Below are positions 23,119 through 32,480 of a DNA stretch of 64,000 nucleotides, piece after piece. The translations under genes were made by a program, and so were the position numbers. The notes beneath the pieces were generated by a model. It searched no databases, had not been told where the DNA came from, and saw nothing but the letters and a program-made list of their open reading frames with translations. Within the stretch, counting starts at the first letter, position 1. Every line of letters starts with the position of its first letter. The DNA is from Phymatolithon calcareum (taxonomy: Eukaryota; Rhodophyta; Florideophyceae; Hapalidiales): NCBI GenBank assembly GCA_977006965.1, contig OZ345367.1, positions 1,736,001-1,800,000 of the forward strand, in the 5' to 3' direction.

Positions 23119-24395
23119 CGCCAATCCAGAAGGACCGCTCCAGTAACAGGTATTTAACCTTCGCGACTCCTGTTTCGGCGACGGATGATCCAGAGGAGAA
23201 GAGTACCGCGACAGAAGTTTTTTCTTTTGGAGCGAAATGCAGCACAACCAGCCGATATCGAAATATGGACGGACGAAAGTGTTGGAAAAGTACCACATGA
23301 ATTTGTCTGCGACCTGAATCATGGAGAATGAGTCTCCGTGAAATGGGATGAAGGTTGGTATACTGCGTCGTCGAGCAAATTCAGCCCCTCTAAGTACCAG
23401 AACCACGAAGCAGCGAAACGTTTTGAGTCGCGACACGGCAGACCCCCGGATGTCCTCTTGGCTTACGACGACGGAGATGAGAATGCCTACTCAACCTCGA
23501 AACAACGCATTATCGTGTCCGACGAAGATGGTCACACACTCGATATGTATCGTACCATCCCATTCCAGGTCAGCGGAGCTGGGATTCTGATTTTGCGCGG
23601 CGAAGAAACTGTTATGGAAGAATCGCTGGCCGCTGGGGCTGTCGGCTCTTCATTTGACGCGGAGGCATTTGCCGCCGTACATGCCTTCCAAGCAACGTCA
23701 ACCCCACAAATATCGCGCAGCAGCAATATCAGATGGTTTACTGACAGCCGTAGCTGCATAGACGCGCGCAACGGGCAACCGCGGATGTTTGGTGACATGG
23801 TCCAGAATCTATGGAACCTTATGGAACGGTTATATTCACGCGAGGTTCAGATAGAGTGTGTTTGGATACCGAGTCACTGCGGCGTCGCGAAGAATGAGGC
23901 TGCTAATGAACTTGCTCGGCGGGGATTTCGGAATCCAGTTTGGCCCTGCACCAAGCGCTAACTCTCACTTTGGATGCGGCACGATCCATCATCAAACCAC
24001 CCTGTAGAAGCAACCCAGTGACCCTTCCTACGCTTCCGAAAGATCTGCACATCTCGCAGAGACGCGCAGAGGTGGTACTGCACCAGCTCATATTGAACTG
24101 CAGCCCTATTGTGGCAAGCTTTCACCATGGACACAGCGAGGATGAACCGCTTCTCTACGACCCAGTATGCAAGATATGCCCGTATGGCGTCAAGGAGACA
24201 GTGGAGCACCTCATCCTACACTGTTCTGGGAGGACCGCCTCTCGACGACAATTCATCGGAAGAGTGCGAGGCAAAACGGTAGAAGATCTGTGCAGGGAGA
24301 GACCCGAAGAGATTCTCCAATATTTGAACAATGAGAACTTGCTCTAGGGTACGTTCTGGAGTTAATTAACGCATTCTGCATTAAAGAAAGAAAGA
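23119..24395 (+). mobile_element. LINE family X, 5'-truncated copy 1 with (AAAG)n tail
   Basis: Flanked by the 11-bp direct repeat AAGTCCGGCTT (23108-23118 and 24396-24406). It ends in GCATTAAAGAAAGAAAG. Two further copies with the same tail lie at 31152-31858 and 51713-52354. The copy holds the RNase H and C-terminal zinc-finger region only; the RT has been lost by 5' truncation. Confidence 0.9.
23238..24347 (+). pseudogene. LINE RNase H domain and C-terminal Cys/His finger
   Basis: IEIWTDESV supplies the first RNase H Asp, DAEAFAAVHAF the Glu and WFTDSRSCI the next Asp. WIPSHCGVAKNEAANELA is the last motif, with Asn in place of the usual Asp. A TGA interrupts the frame near 23324 and a frameshift lies near 23960. 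Downstream, CKICPYGVKETVEHLILHC is a C-x2-C...H-x4-C finger typical of LINE C-termini. Confidence 0.85.
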
Positions 24396-24456
24396 AAGTC
24401 CGGCTTTATGAATATGGAGTGAGCGAGTTGTTTCGCCATCTTTTTATAGATTTTTT

Positions 24457-24570
24457 TGTGCTCTTAACACCGACTTCGCGAGAGAACACACCTTCCGCGA
24501 GAGGAACTATGTGTACATAGTTCCTCTCGCGGAAGGTGTGTTCTCTCGCGAAGTCGGTGTTAAGAGCACA
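24457..24570. repeat. Perfect palindrome, 56-bp arms, 2-nt spacer
   Basis: Left arm 24457-24512 and right arm 24515-24570 are exact reverse complements separated by GT. It starts TGTGCTCTTAACACC and lies about 60 bp beyond the 3' end of the membrane-protein gene. If transcribed it would form a perfect hairpin. Confidence 0.95.
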
Positions 24571-24629
24571 GGTAAATTGGAAATAAAAACCCTATTCCCA
24601 CTCAAATTAACTCATTTTTCAATACCAAA

Positions 24630-25637
24630 TCACTCAATGAATGTATCTTTTTGTGCCTGCTTCAACATGAAGTATGGGCCAAGGAAGGTGATCATCATTA
24701 CGAGACTGTTCGGAAGAGATGGGCCAGCAGCAGGCATAGTAGCGTCGGGGACAGCTGCAATGAATCCAAGCTGAACAATTGCGTAGCGCAAGTACACGGC
24801 CAAGAAGAACGAGAAGGAGCCTACCGCGTACAGCCGAACCAAATGCATGCGTCCAGAAATTGAAATTACAATACCAATCAGGGGCCAAACGAACATGATC
24901 AGCCCTGTAGTGAAAAGGTCAACGAAGATACGATAGACGCTTGAGGGTGGCAAGATCGGTGCTGATGTGAGTACGGCATCAGTACTAGAGATGACGACGC
25001 ACGCAGTAAGGATGGTCCAAAGCCCGGCAAGGGCGAGGTTCAGGTTCCAGAAAATTGCATGAATCTTGGCACACGAGCGCTGCTTCAGGAAATCACGCTC
25101 AGTGCTGAACGCAACAAGGCGTGCTATGAAGACGAACTCCCCACCCTGAAGAGCGAGCCAGAATGCGATTGAGGTCAGGATACCCATGACGCTGATGAAT
25201 CGGGAGGCACCGACTGAGAGCTCGGGGATCATAGGGGGGAGGATCTCGGAGACGGTAAAGGCAGGGATGAGGACGACATAGTCAATGAAGACATACCAAC
25301 CAAGAACGATTTGGGTTGCGATGAGTATAGCGATGAGAGTCCTATTGTAGTCACACAACAGAGCGGCTCCGAGGCCAACGCAAAGACCGAAGAGCCCGGC
25401 AATAACATTAAAGATATCAACAAGAAATTTCGTTCCAAATCGGTTAGGCCCCTTGCAGGAGAAGAGGGCAGGTGCGGAAGTGGCACTACGCGGGAGGAAA
25501 TGGACGACACCATCATTTGCCGCGAGAATGGACCATATAGCCAGGAGGAAGCCGGCTTCAATGAACTCCCGGAGGTCACTGGCTCTGTGGTTATGGACCA
25601 TCGGATCCTCGACATCGGCTGTGAAGTGACCGGACAT
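24630..25637 (-). CDS. Polytopic membrane protein, about eight spans, unknown function
   Basis: A 335-residue minus-strand frame with a hydrophilic N-terminus (MSGHFTADVEDPMVHNHR) followed by about eight hydrophobic segments: roughly residues 28-50, 72-98, 102-133, 145-175, 190-215, 228-255, 265-292 and 305-325. No transporter signature or catalytic motif is recognised. It is uninterrupted, unlike the transposon remnants around it, which favours a live host gene. An inverted fragment of it lies at 25991-26067. Confidence 0.65.
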   Translation of the reverse strand: MSGHFTADVEDPMVHNHRASDLREFIEAGFLLAIWSILAANDGVVHFLPRSATSAPALFSCKGPNRFGTKFLVDIFNVIAGLFGLCVGLGAALLCDYNRTLIAILIATQIVLGWYVFIDYVVLIPAFTVSEILPPMIPELSVGASRFISVMGILTSIAFWLALQGGEFVFIARLVAFSTERDFLKQRSCAKIHAIFWNLNLALAGLWTILTACVVISSTDAVLTSAPILPPSSVYRIFVDLFTTGLIMFVWPLIGIVISISGRMHLVRLYAVGSFSFFLAVYLRYAIVQLGFIAAVPDATMPAAGPSLPNSLVMMITFLGPYFMLKQAQKDTFIE

Positions 25638-25789
25638 TGTGATTGATGTTGATGGAAGTGCTTAAGAAGATGCAAAACTTGGCGCAGAACGGGTAACCTG
25701 TGCTACGATTGCGCCGAGTTGCTTTGCGTAGTTCTGCAAGCTGAGTAGTTAGACTGTGCTTCACATTGTCATCAAACCATTTTCGGTCA

Positions 25790-25846
25790 TGTCATTAAGA
25801 TTTCCGGGTGGCGCTGATTGGCGCCACCGGTAAATCTTAATGACAT
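25790..25846. repeat. Palindrome with GGTGGCGC stem
   Basis: ATGTCATTAAGATTT and GGTGGCGC are mirrored around TGATTG, with two or three mismatches. Shorter palindromes follow at 25871-25910 (AAATTTGTGGT arms) and 25944-25964 (GTATCTGC arms), making a chain of hairpins upstream of the gene. Confidence 0.85.
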
Positions 25847-25990
25847 AATTTTGGCTAGGAGGCGGAATAGACAAATTTGTGGTTTTCCGGTACCACCAAA
25901 TTTGCTTTCTAGGGCGAGATTTCATTCTGAGTATTCGCGTATCTGCAACGCAGATACAAGCAGATTCTGCATCCTGCCAGTACAGCGGCG

Positions 25991-26067
25991 CACTCATCGC
26001 AACCCAAATCGTTCTGGTATGTCTTCATTGACTATGTCATCCTGATCCCTGCCTTTACCGTCTCCAA
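25991..26067 (+). pseudogene. Inverted fragment of the eight-span membrane protein gene
   Basis: From ATCGCAACCCAAATCG to TTACCGTCTCC this matches the coding strand of the gene at about 25233-25330, but in the opposite orientation on the chromosome. It has a 4-nt deletion (frameshift) and several substitutions. It is a partial inverted duplication about 660 bp from its source. Confidence 0.85.
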
Positions 26068-26609
26068 ATTTCCTCATAATAGAAGGAGACCATCTTGAAT
26101 CAAAAAGAAAAAGGAAGATACTATACCACAAGACAAGAGAGCTACCAACAATTCTTAAATATCCAAAGCTGAAACACAGGCACCTGTCTGTTCAATACAC
26201 CTCTAGAGTGAAGACCATCTGAGACTAAAGCATTGCTGAAGCTGGAAGCTGAAAATGTGCCAAAAAGGTTCGCGGAAAAAGAGGAAGAAAGAAGAAAACA
26301 GGACTAATATATTCCCAGTCAACCAGGGGCACTCCAAATAAGAGAGGGAACTTCATGATTAATATGCTTAAGATAGATGTTTAGTCGAGCTCGTCTATAG
26401 AGGAAATCCTGTCTATTGTACTAGATTCTTTCCTCAATTGAGAACACCTTATTTCTCAATTCAATAGCAAGTTTTTCTAGCTGTAATAATGAAACTTGAC
26501 TCGTTCTCGGTGCCTTCAAAGATAAGAAGCTCATAAAGTATCTCTACTTATTGGGAAGTGATGTAGAACACAGATCGGCTGCGAACGAGCTGTGTGTGTG
26601 ACAATGATG

Positions 26610-26765
26610 GACAAAACACAAAGGTGTCGACTCACAGGAGCTCTTGTTGGGAGAAAATTACGAATCAAGAACGTTTTGAGTAGCCAGAGGACTTTAGCTT
26701 AGAGAATATCGCACGAGCTGCCCCGTTACTCCAAGGTGAGGCTTTGGGAGCTCTCAAAATAAAAT
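26610..26765 (+). repeat. Family Z 3' end, copy 5
   Basis: Contains GGGAGAAAATTACGAATCAAGAACG and, after the stop, GGCTTTGGGAGCTCTCAAAATAAA, matching the coding end and 3' UTR of family Z at 6552 and elsewhere. Confidence 0.6.
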
Positions 26766-27679
26766 CATCAAATATCCCCCAAAGGTGTCGAGGTCCGTAA
26801 AACTCCAATGCAAGACTGGATGTGGTCGGGGTGCACACCTGTGTGGTCGGCGAACTCTAACGCGAGGCTAGATGTAGACCGAGAGGGCGAGCTCTTGCGT
26901 GGTGGCAAGAGGAGACCTGATGATTGATGAGCGGAATGCTCCACGATCATGTACTGAAATGGTAAACGTGATAGACTTCTCTAGGAGTCCGAAGCTGAGA
27001 TGGAGCTTGAGCTAAATACTGTCTGCTGTAGATCGACTGCAATGCTAACGTGTATTACGCGTACTATCTGTAGTGCGACTAACCTGATAACGACACCGTA
27101 CGCTGTGTCACTCAAGTCTGTAACTCCACAGGAAGAGCAGGTTCTACCCGTGGATGTACCATACAGTTTTGTAAATTAGAACACCGACAAGCCTTGTGCA
27201 GCACGAAAGAACAAGTCTCGTCTTTATATATTTCCAAACATTGCATCTGCTCTGCAAGGTATAAGTGGTGAGCACCATCACCCCGCTGTCCTCCGTTTCC
27301 TTCTTGTTGGCGTTAGGTGATTAGCAAAACCGCTACCGGATACGAATGTCCGCTTTGGAGTGGCGGAGCGACGTCGAGCGTAGTACGAGACGTCTGAGCT
27401 GTGGATTAGTTGCGTCGCTGTAAAGTAATCCTTACTTATATCCCGGTGCAAAGGGTTAAGGCAGCTTCAGACACGGCTCTGTGAAAAGCATTCGTACAAG
27501 CATTGTGCCGTTACAGCAGCCAGACGCAATACACTCACAGAACGCATGGAGAACGAAGAAGGCCTGCATTGACTCGCAGAAGGCAAGGCAAACAACCCCG
27601 TAGAGGACTGAGATAGGATTACCTTGAATCCTGAGTTTTTCCGTCCGCCATTCTGGTAGGCGTTTCGTGAGCTACACAA
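26766..27679. other. Unassigned sequence
   Basis: No supported gene. The frames at 27467-27981 on the minus strand have no recognisable domains or copies. Confidence 0.4.
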
Positions 27680-27760
27680 AGGTAGGTAGCATCAGAGGAA
27701 GCCTTGCTCATACCTTCAGAAGTCTGTGGGGCTTTTAAATAAACTTGAATTATAAAAAAA
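27680..27760 (+). repeat. Second copy of the mini-element at 5718
   Basis: Starts AGGTAGGTAGCATCAGAGG and contains GAAGTCTGTGGGGCTTTTAAATAAACTTGAA before an A run. It lacks the inverted duplication seen in the 5718-5816 copy and so shows the unduplicated form. Confidence 0.75.
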
Positions 27761-28009
27761 GCAGCCAGACGACCCGTGCCTGTCATAAGAGCCGCTCGTC
27801 GACCGATCGCTAGATCATATATTAGAGTCTCCAGATTATTCCGCCCGAAAGGCTGCAGAGGGAAGAGAGCGGAGGAACCTGAAGTAAACAAGAGACCACA
27901 CTTTCCTACATCTAGGTTTGCCCCTTGTTGCCACAGTTGCCGGCTCTTCGGTAATCGTTGTCTAGTGACTTTCATGGCCAATCTTGTCTGCTCACGTGCT
28001 TGTCAACGA

Positions 28010-28461
28010 ATGAATGAATGAATGCTTTATTCCCCTAAGGGGCTAGCAAGACATGGTTCTATTATTACCTCTACTTAGATTACGACAGGGCGCTTATCCT
28101 GCTAGCTAATTGAACACACGCTTCTTCTCTGCCTGCCGCTCGTCATCAGACGATTCCACGCGAAGCAACTGCGGTGGTTCCAAGTTACGCGAGTCCACGT
28201 GGACGACAAGAATGTTGGACTCTTTTTCTTTACAGCTCCCCATCTGCTCTTCTTCAGTAATGCACTGTAATTAGTTTGGTCCCCTTGTGCAATGCGGAAA
28301 CCCCACTCCCAAAACGCCCCGTGGCGCGATATTAGGAGAAAAAACCCGCGTCAGAATCTTCGCCGCAAACAGGCACACCTGGGATTCGAACCCAGGTCTT
28401 TCTCTTGGTCGCAAATTGCGCACCCCCCGGAGGCAGTTTACCCACTGTACCACAGGTGCGT
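28010..28461 (-). mobile_element. tRNA-derived SINE, full-length, with (ATTC)n tail
   Basis: On the minus strand the 452-bp element has a tRNA-like head, a body and an ATTC repeat tail. It is bounded by the 11-bp direct repeat TCGTTGA(G/C)AAG (plus coordinates 28462-28472 and 27999-28009, one mismatch). Its 3' third matches the truncated copy at 1205-1361. The 3' part is open as a short frame ending KKRVFN and stop, so the tail may derive from a partner LINE. Head plus tail plus target duplication is the SINE structure. Confidence 0.9.
28366..28461 (-). ncRNA. tRNA-like SINE head with pol III boxes A and B
   Basis: The minus strand contains TGGTACAGTGGG (box A-like) and GGTTCGAATCCCAGG (box B), spaced somewhat wider than in a tRNA gene. 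The T arm folds well, but the acceptor strands GCACCTG and GTGTGCC do not pair and no anticodon arm forms. This fits an internal pol III promoter of a SINE rather than a functional tRNA. Confidence 0.75.
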
Positions 28462-28504
28462 CTTCTCAACGACCATATAGATCATATTCGATATACTCTC
28501 CTGA

Positions 28505-29058
28505 CTGGCATTGCTTCTTCGGAGTCCCTGTGCGCCTTGGTTTGAAGAGCGTTCTCACGATTTTCGCCCTTGAAGATCCTCGTAGAGGTAGCTCAATTAC
28601 CCTTGTTCTCGTCGATCGCGGAGTCCCGCAGGGCTCCCCGCTAAGCCCGTGCCTCTATACCATGATCATGGACACATTTTCGGAGAAGGTCGAGAAGGCT
28701 CCCCGGCATATGTCAAAGTACCCCGCGATCATGTTTGCCGACGACGTTCAATTGCAAGCGATAAACTCAGACGGAATGCAATTGCTCCTCGATACAGCGG
28801 CGCAATGGGCCAGGGAGAATGGTATGACGTGGAACACGAAGAATGGAAAAAGTGAAGTCGTCACCTACCCCGAGCTATTCAAGCGAAAGGTACGGCTAGC
28901 AGAGGCTGAACTCCACGAAACACGACGCCTGGAATATATGGATACGACCGTCGACAAAACGGGCGTCACCGAACACGCAACGCTGACACGAATTTCGAAA
29001 GCGAAGGTAATTATCTTGGGCCTTCGAGATAATGAAATGAGTGCCAAGGGGCTAGCCC
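28505..29058 (+). pseudogene. LINE family 1 RT fragment
   Basis: Shows RGVPQGSPLSPCLYTMIMD (motif B) and MFADDVQLQ (motif C), then WARENGMTWNTKNGKSE and a thumb-like segment that parallels the copy at 1100-1640. It breaks off at GLALI, about 29055, where a different RT begins. Confidence 0.85.
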
Positions 29059-29881
29059 TAATTATGATGCATAAGAAGGGATCCAAAGAAGAGAGGTCGA
29101 ACTACAGGGCTGTTAGCCATCTACGACATGCATTCAAGATTTTTTCAATGTGCGTCCTGAACAGGATTCTGCCACTCGTAATGCGTCTCCTCCCGGAATC
29201 ACAATCTGGGTTTCGAAGATCACAAGGCATACGAGACAATCGTTGAATCCTTGCCTGGACGATGGACTACCTACTACAAGAGGGCAGAAAAGCTGTGGCC
29301 ACTTACATATATTTCCGCGCTGGTTTCGACAGCCTATTACACGAATTCCTAATCGAATCACTACGTTCATACCGGGTACGTGAGAAGTATGCGAGAATCG
29401 TGAAAATGATGTACGACAGGGCAAAAGTCACTGTCAGACGGCAGCTTCCAGGAGATAGACGGGAATACTCCCCAGACATAAGCGCTAACCGAGGACCCGG
29501 TTAACGCTTATGTCTCGGGGGCTCAGTATATCACCTTGAAGCACACCTGTGTGCTTCAAGGTGATATATTGAGCCCTCTATGCTTCACTATTGCTCGACC
29601 TCATGTTCCGAAGGCACAATACCACCTCACAGATCAGACTGACTCCATCGATAAGCATCGACAGACTCGAATATGCAGATGACGTCGTGTTTATAGACGA
29701 AAACGCACACAATGCGTCCGAAAGGATAATGAAGATACGTGAGCGAGCCCACGAGGAAACCGGGTTGAATATTTCTATATCCAGAAGTACTGCACAACAT
29801 ATTCAAGCCAAAAGCTCTGTAGCGGGAACTATCGAGCAGGATATAGAGAAAAAAATTCCGCGAGAGGGTTTTTGCAGCTAG
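29059..29881 (+). pseudogene. LINE family 2 RT fragment
   Basis: Begins at the RT blocks HKKGSKEERSNYRAVS and SQSGFRRSQG. It continues through the thumb-side motifs and has the catalytic box LEYADDVVFID at about 29660. It is a distinct family from the one it abuts. The motif B region is interrupted by two palindromes at 29471-29577; without the inserted inverted copies the motif B reading (QGDILSP) is continuous. Confidence 0.8.
29471..29577. repeat. Adjacent palindrome pair in the RT motif B region
   Basis: The first palindrome (29471-29520) has CAGACATAAGCG and CTAACC arms around AGGACC, with one mismatch and a 1-nt indel. The second (29518-29577) has arms of about 28 bp, GGGCTCA to AAGCACAC, with one mismatch. 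They share a GGGG junction and have the form L-L'-R'-R. Confidence 0.9.
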
Positions 29882-30053
29882 GGCTACGACGCACGGCGTT
29901 CGAAAGCTGTAGATGGGAAAGGCTGCTACCGCTCGCCGGTCCTGTGAACGTATACCGTTGGACGCCGGGAAAGCAATGTCCCCAATTTTCAGTATGATTT
30001 TTCATCAAAACCTCATGTCTCTTACAATGTCAATAACAGTGTAGCACTCTGCA

Positions 30054-30272
30054 CTACTCACCCGCCGAAGAAGCACTTCTGAAGAAGTGGTCGACGAACG
30101 GACGCCGAGGCGAATACATTTCGATGTCCCCTGATCGAACGGACCCCAACAGGAGCATCTTTCGCTGTCCGCATTCAGGGCATGAGGGCACTGGTGCGGC
30201 GACTACTCTGTCAGTAACTAGTGTCCCTGTTAACCCCATCCCGTTACTGGTAGACGTACCCAGCATATTCAT
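30054..30272 (-). pseudogene. R1 C-terminal protein segment with a CPEC motif
   Basis: Encodes VPSCPECGQRK, then SGDIEMYSPRRPFVDHFFRSAS. Copy A at 4040-4300 keeps SGDSEMYSLRRSFVEYFF with degraded cysteines. The C-P-x-C pair suggests half of a zinc site. The function is unknown. Confidence 0.5.
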
Positions 30273-30589
30273 GACTGCTGGTCTGACTTATTGTCGTCCC
30301 TTACTTGACGCCCAATCGCATATCTTGTGAACGGCGCGCACGGCGCGCACTGAGGAGGTCAAAATGTATCTTTAAATATAAAAGCAGTACCGCAGGTAGA
30401 ATAGCCATCCGTGCGGTGCCCTAGGCTCTTCGATTTGTCGATTCTTGCCTGCGTGAAAGTTGAGCAATTCCTCGCGCTGCGGTCAAACTGAGCCTCCGCC
30501 TGTGTCGTGTCCCAGACCGACGACTTTCTCACTTTTCCGCCCACCGTCAGGCGTTACAATGTTCAGGCCAGGCACTGATATCCTAAAAA

Positions 30590-31139
30590 CTATTCGGGTA
30601 TCCAAGCGAATGGCACTAACCTGCCAAAAGTAGTAATCCGAAACACGAAATCTATGAAACACGACAGCAACGAACTCGCGCCACTGTCTACATTACTGTC
30701 CAATGAACCGGAAGAGGCTGCTGGTCGATCCATACTAATCGATTCTCTCCGCGCTGTGTGCACGCTCACGCGAGAAGCAAGTGAGCTTGTTTCATCCCTC
30801 TTCCGAAACTCCCAAGACGGCATACGTTCCATATTGATAGGCATGACATCGGCAATTTCACTGATAGATGTGACTGGACTGGCGAAAGGCACCTTCTTCT
30901 TATTATGCACTGTCTTCCCCTCCACTCCCCCAAAATCCTTGACCTCGTCCTCGAAGTCCGACATCTTTTTGATGGAATGTATAGCTTCTTCATTGTTCTC
31001 TCCTGCGCATTCCCCGCCTTTTCCCGCAGCCACAGGTCCATGCTCGTCGTCCCTATGTGGTGTCACATCGAACTGAGTCTTCTTCTTGAAACGGTTCCGC
31101 ACGGAAACAATCAGGGTTTTCGGTACACGGAGAGACTTT
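30590..31139 (-). pseudogene. R1 protein, central part
   Basis: Minus-strand frame with LRVPKTLIVSVRNRFKKK, an acidic SDFEDEVKDFGGVEG block and DETSSLASRVS. Up to 31139 it belongs to R1; beyond that the frame (31312) reads antisense into the LINE. Copies A and C keep parts of it. No known domain. Confidence 0.55.
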
Positions 31140-31151
31140 GATATGGATAAT

Positions 31152-31858
31152 AAGCTCACCTTCGCACCTGGAAGCACGATAAGATGGTTCACCGACAGAA
31201 GGAGCTGCATCGAAGCTATTAACGGACATGCACGGAGGTACGGGGAAATGATACGGCAACTTTGGGGTCTTATGGAAAAATTGATGTCAAAGGAGATTTT
31301 CGTTGAATGCATTTGGATTCCAAGTCACAGCGGAATTCCACGAAATGATGCTGCCGACGATTTAGCAAGAAGGGGTATTTCCGAATCAAACTTGTTGGAC
31401 CATCAGAAGGTTCCTCTCACACTCGAAGCAGCGAGATCAATCATCAAAACATCCGCTAAAACCGAGTCTGTCGCCATTCCGACACTGCCCGAAGAGCTAC
31501 CCATATCACATAGACGAGCAGAGGTGATCTTGCACCAACTGATTGTGGAGTGTACCCCTATGGTGGCAGTCTTTAGGCACGGATGCAACAGGGACACAAT
31601 TTCGTACGATCCAGTGCGCAAGGCCTACAATTCTGGTTGCAAAGAAACTACAGAACACCTGATTCTACGTTTTAGTGGACGTTCTGTCTCCAGACGTAAG
31701 TTTATTGGTCGAGTTGGGACAAAAACCGTAGAGGCGCTATGCCGTGAGAGACCCCTAGCGATACTAAAATTTCTGAACAATGAGAAGCTGTTGCAGAACA
31801 ACTTCTGGCGCTCACCCTCCGTGCGAGCGATCTTTCCGCAATAAAAGAAAGAAAGAAA
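31152..31858 (+). mobile_element. LINE family X, 5'-truncated copy 2
   Basis: Flanked by the 12-bp direct repeat GATATGGATAAT (31140-31151 and 31859-31870), with a tail of GCAATAAAAGAAAGAAAGAAA. The frame up to 31844 holds the end of RNase H (STIRWFTDRRSCI, WIPSHSGIPRNDAADDLA, with the Asp intact) and a finger region in which two cysteines are lost (PVRKAYNSGCKETTEHLILR). It inserted into R1 copy B. Confidence 0.9.
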
Positions 31859-32480
31859 GATATGGATAATCGCCGGAAAAACATACCGCCCGACGGCATG
31901 TTGGACTGCTGTGCTGAAGATTCTTTCTGTTTCATTAGTGGATTGGAACGAGCATGTGGATCTTTGCGCTTGTTCGCCAAATAGTCCATGTTTTTCGTGT
32001 GTCATGCCGTGGCTTGCCGCAAGAGGAGGTTTGGTGGTCAATTTATAGGGTTGGACGGCCGGCAAAGTCAGTGCTGGTAGCTTCCATCATCGTGAATTTA
32101 CAGATCTATGCGCCGCTGCAAGTGCGATGGGTGCAATCCATGAAATTCGAGGTTATTAGTGGTTCACTTGCACGTCGTTTGTGACCAGTCTAAATTCAGT
32201 ACACTTACTGTGAGCTCTATCCAATGCTTGGCCTTCTTCGATAACCACTGTGCGAAATTCCAATCGACGTACTGAGTGCTGCAACTAAATTAGTGAATAA
32301 ATCGGGGTGTCAGAGTGCTCCAAGAAATGGAAACATCAATTCGGACTATTGTTTTTGAACTGGATGTATCTGGCTGATGCCGTCCGGGGAGAGATCCTGT
32401 AGCGTAGTTATAGGTACGTTATGATAAAGACTACTTGCCAGGACGAGTTTAAATTCCGCGCTGATTGACGATGTCCATCA

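Larger units (their letters stand above)
29890..32480 (-). repeat. Repeat family R1, copy B, split by a LINE
   Basis: Aligns with 3917-5480: the leader at 32040-32480, the protein N-terminus near 32005 and the downstream region 29895-30370 all have counterparts in copy A. A LINE family X copy interrupts it at 31152-31858. Taken with copies A and C, it defines an element of at least 1.7 kb with a minus-strand protein. Confidence 0.75.

Noticed and set aside
24457-24570. A microRNA precursor
   Set aside because: The hairpin is perfect over 56 bp and other palindromes of the same kind are scattered in transposons, so a general DNA-level process explains it better; no expression evidence is available.
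28366-28461. A functional tRNA gene on the minus strand
   Set aside because: Box B and the T arm are good, but the acceptor strands do not pair, there is no anticodon arm, and the sequence is the head of a SINE with target duplications.
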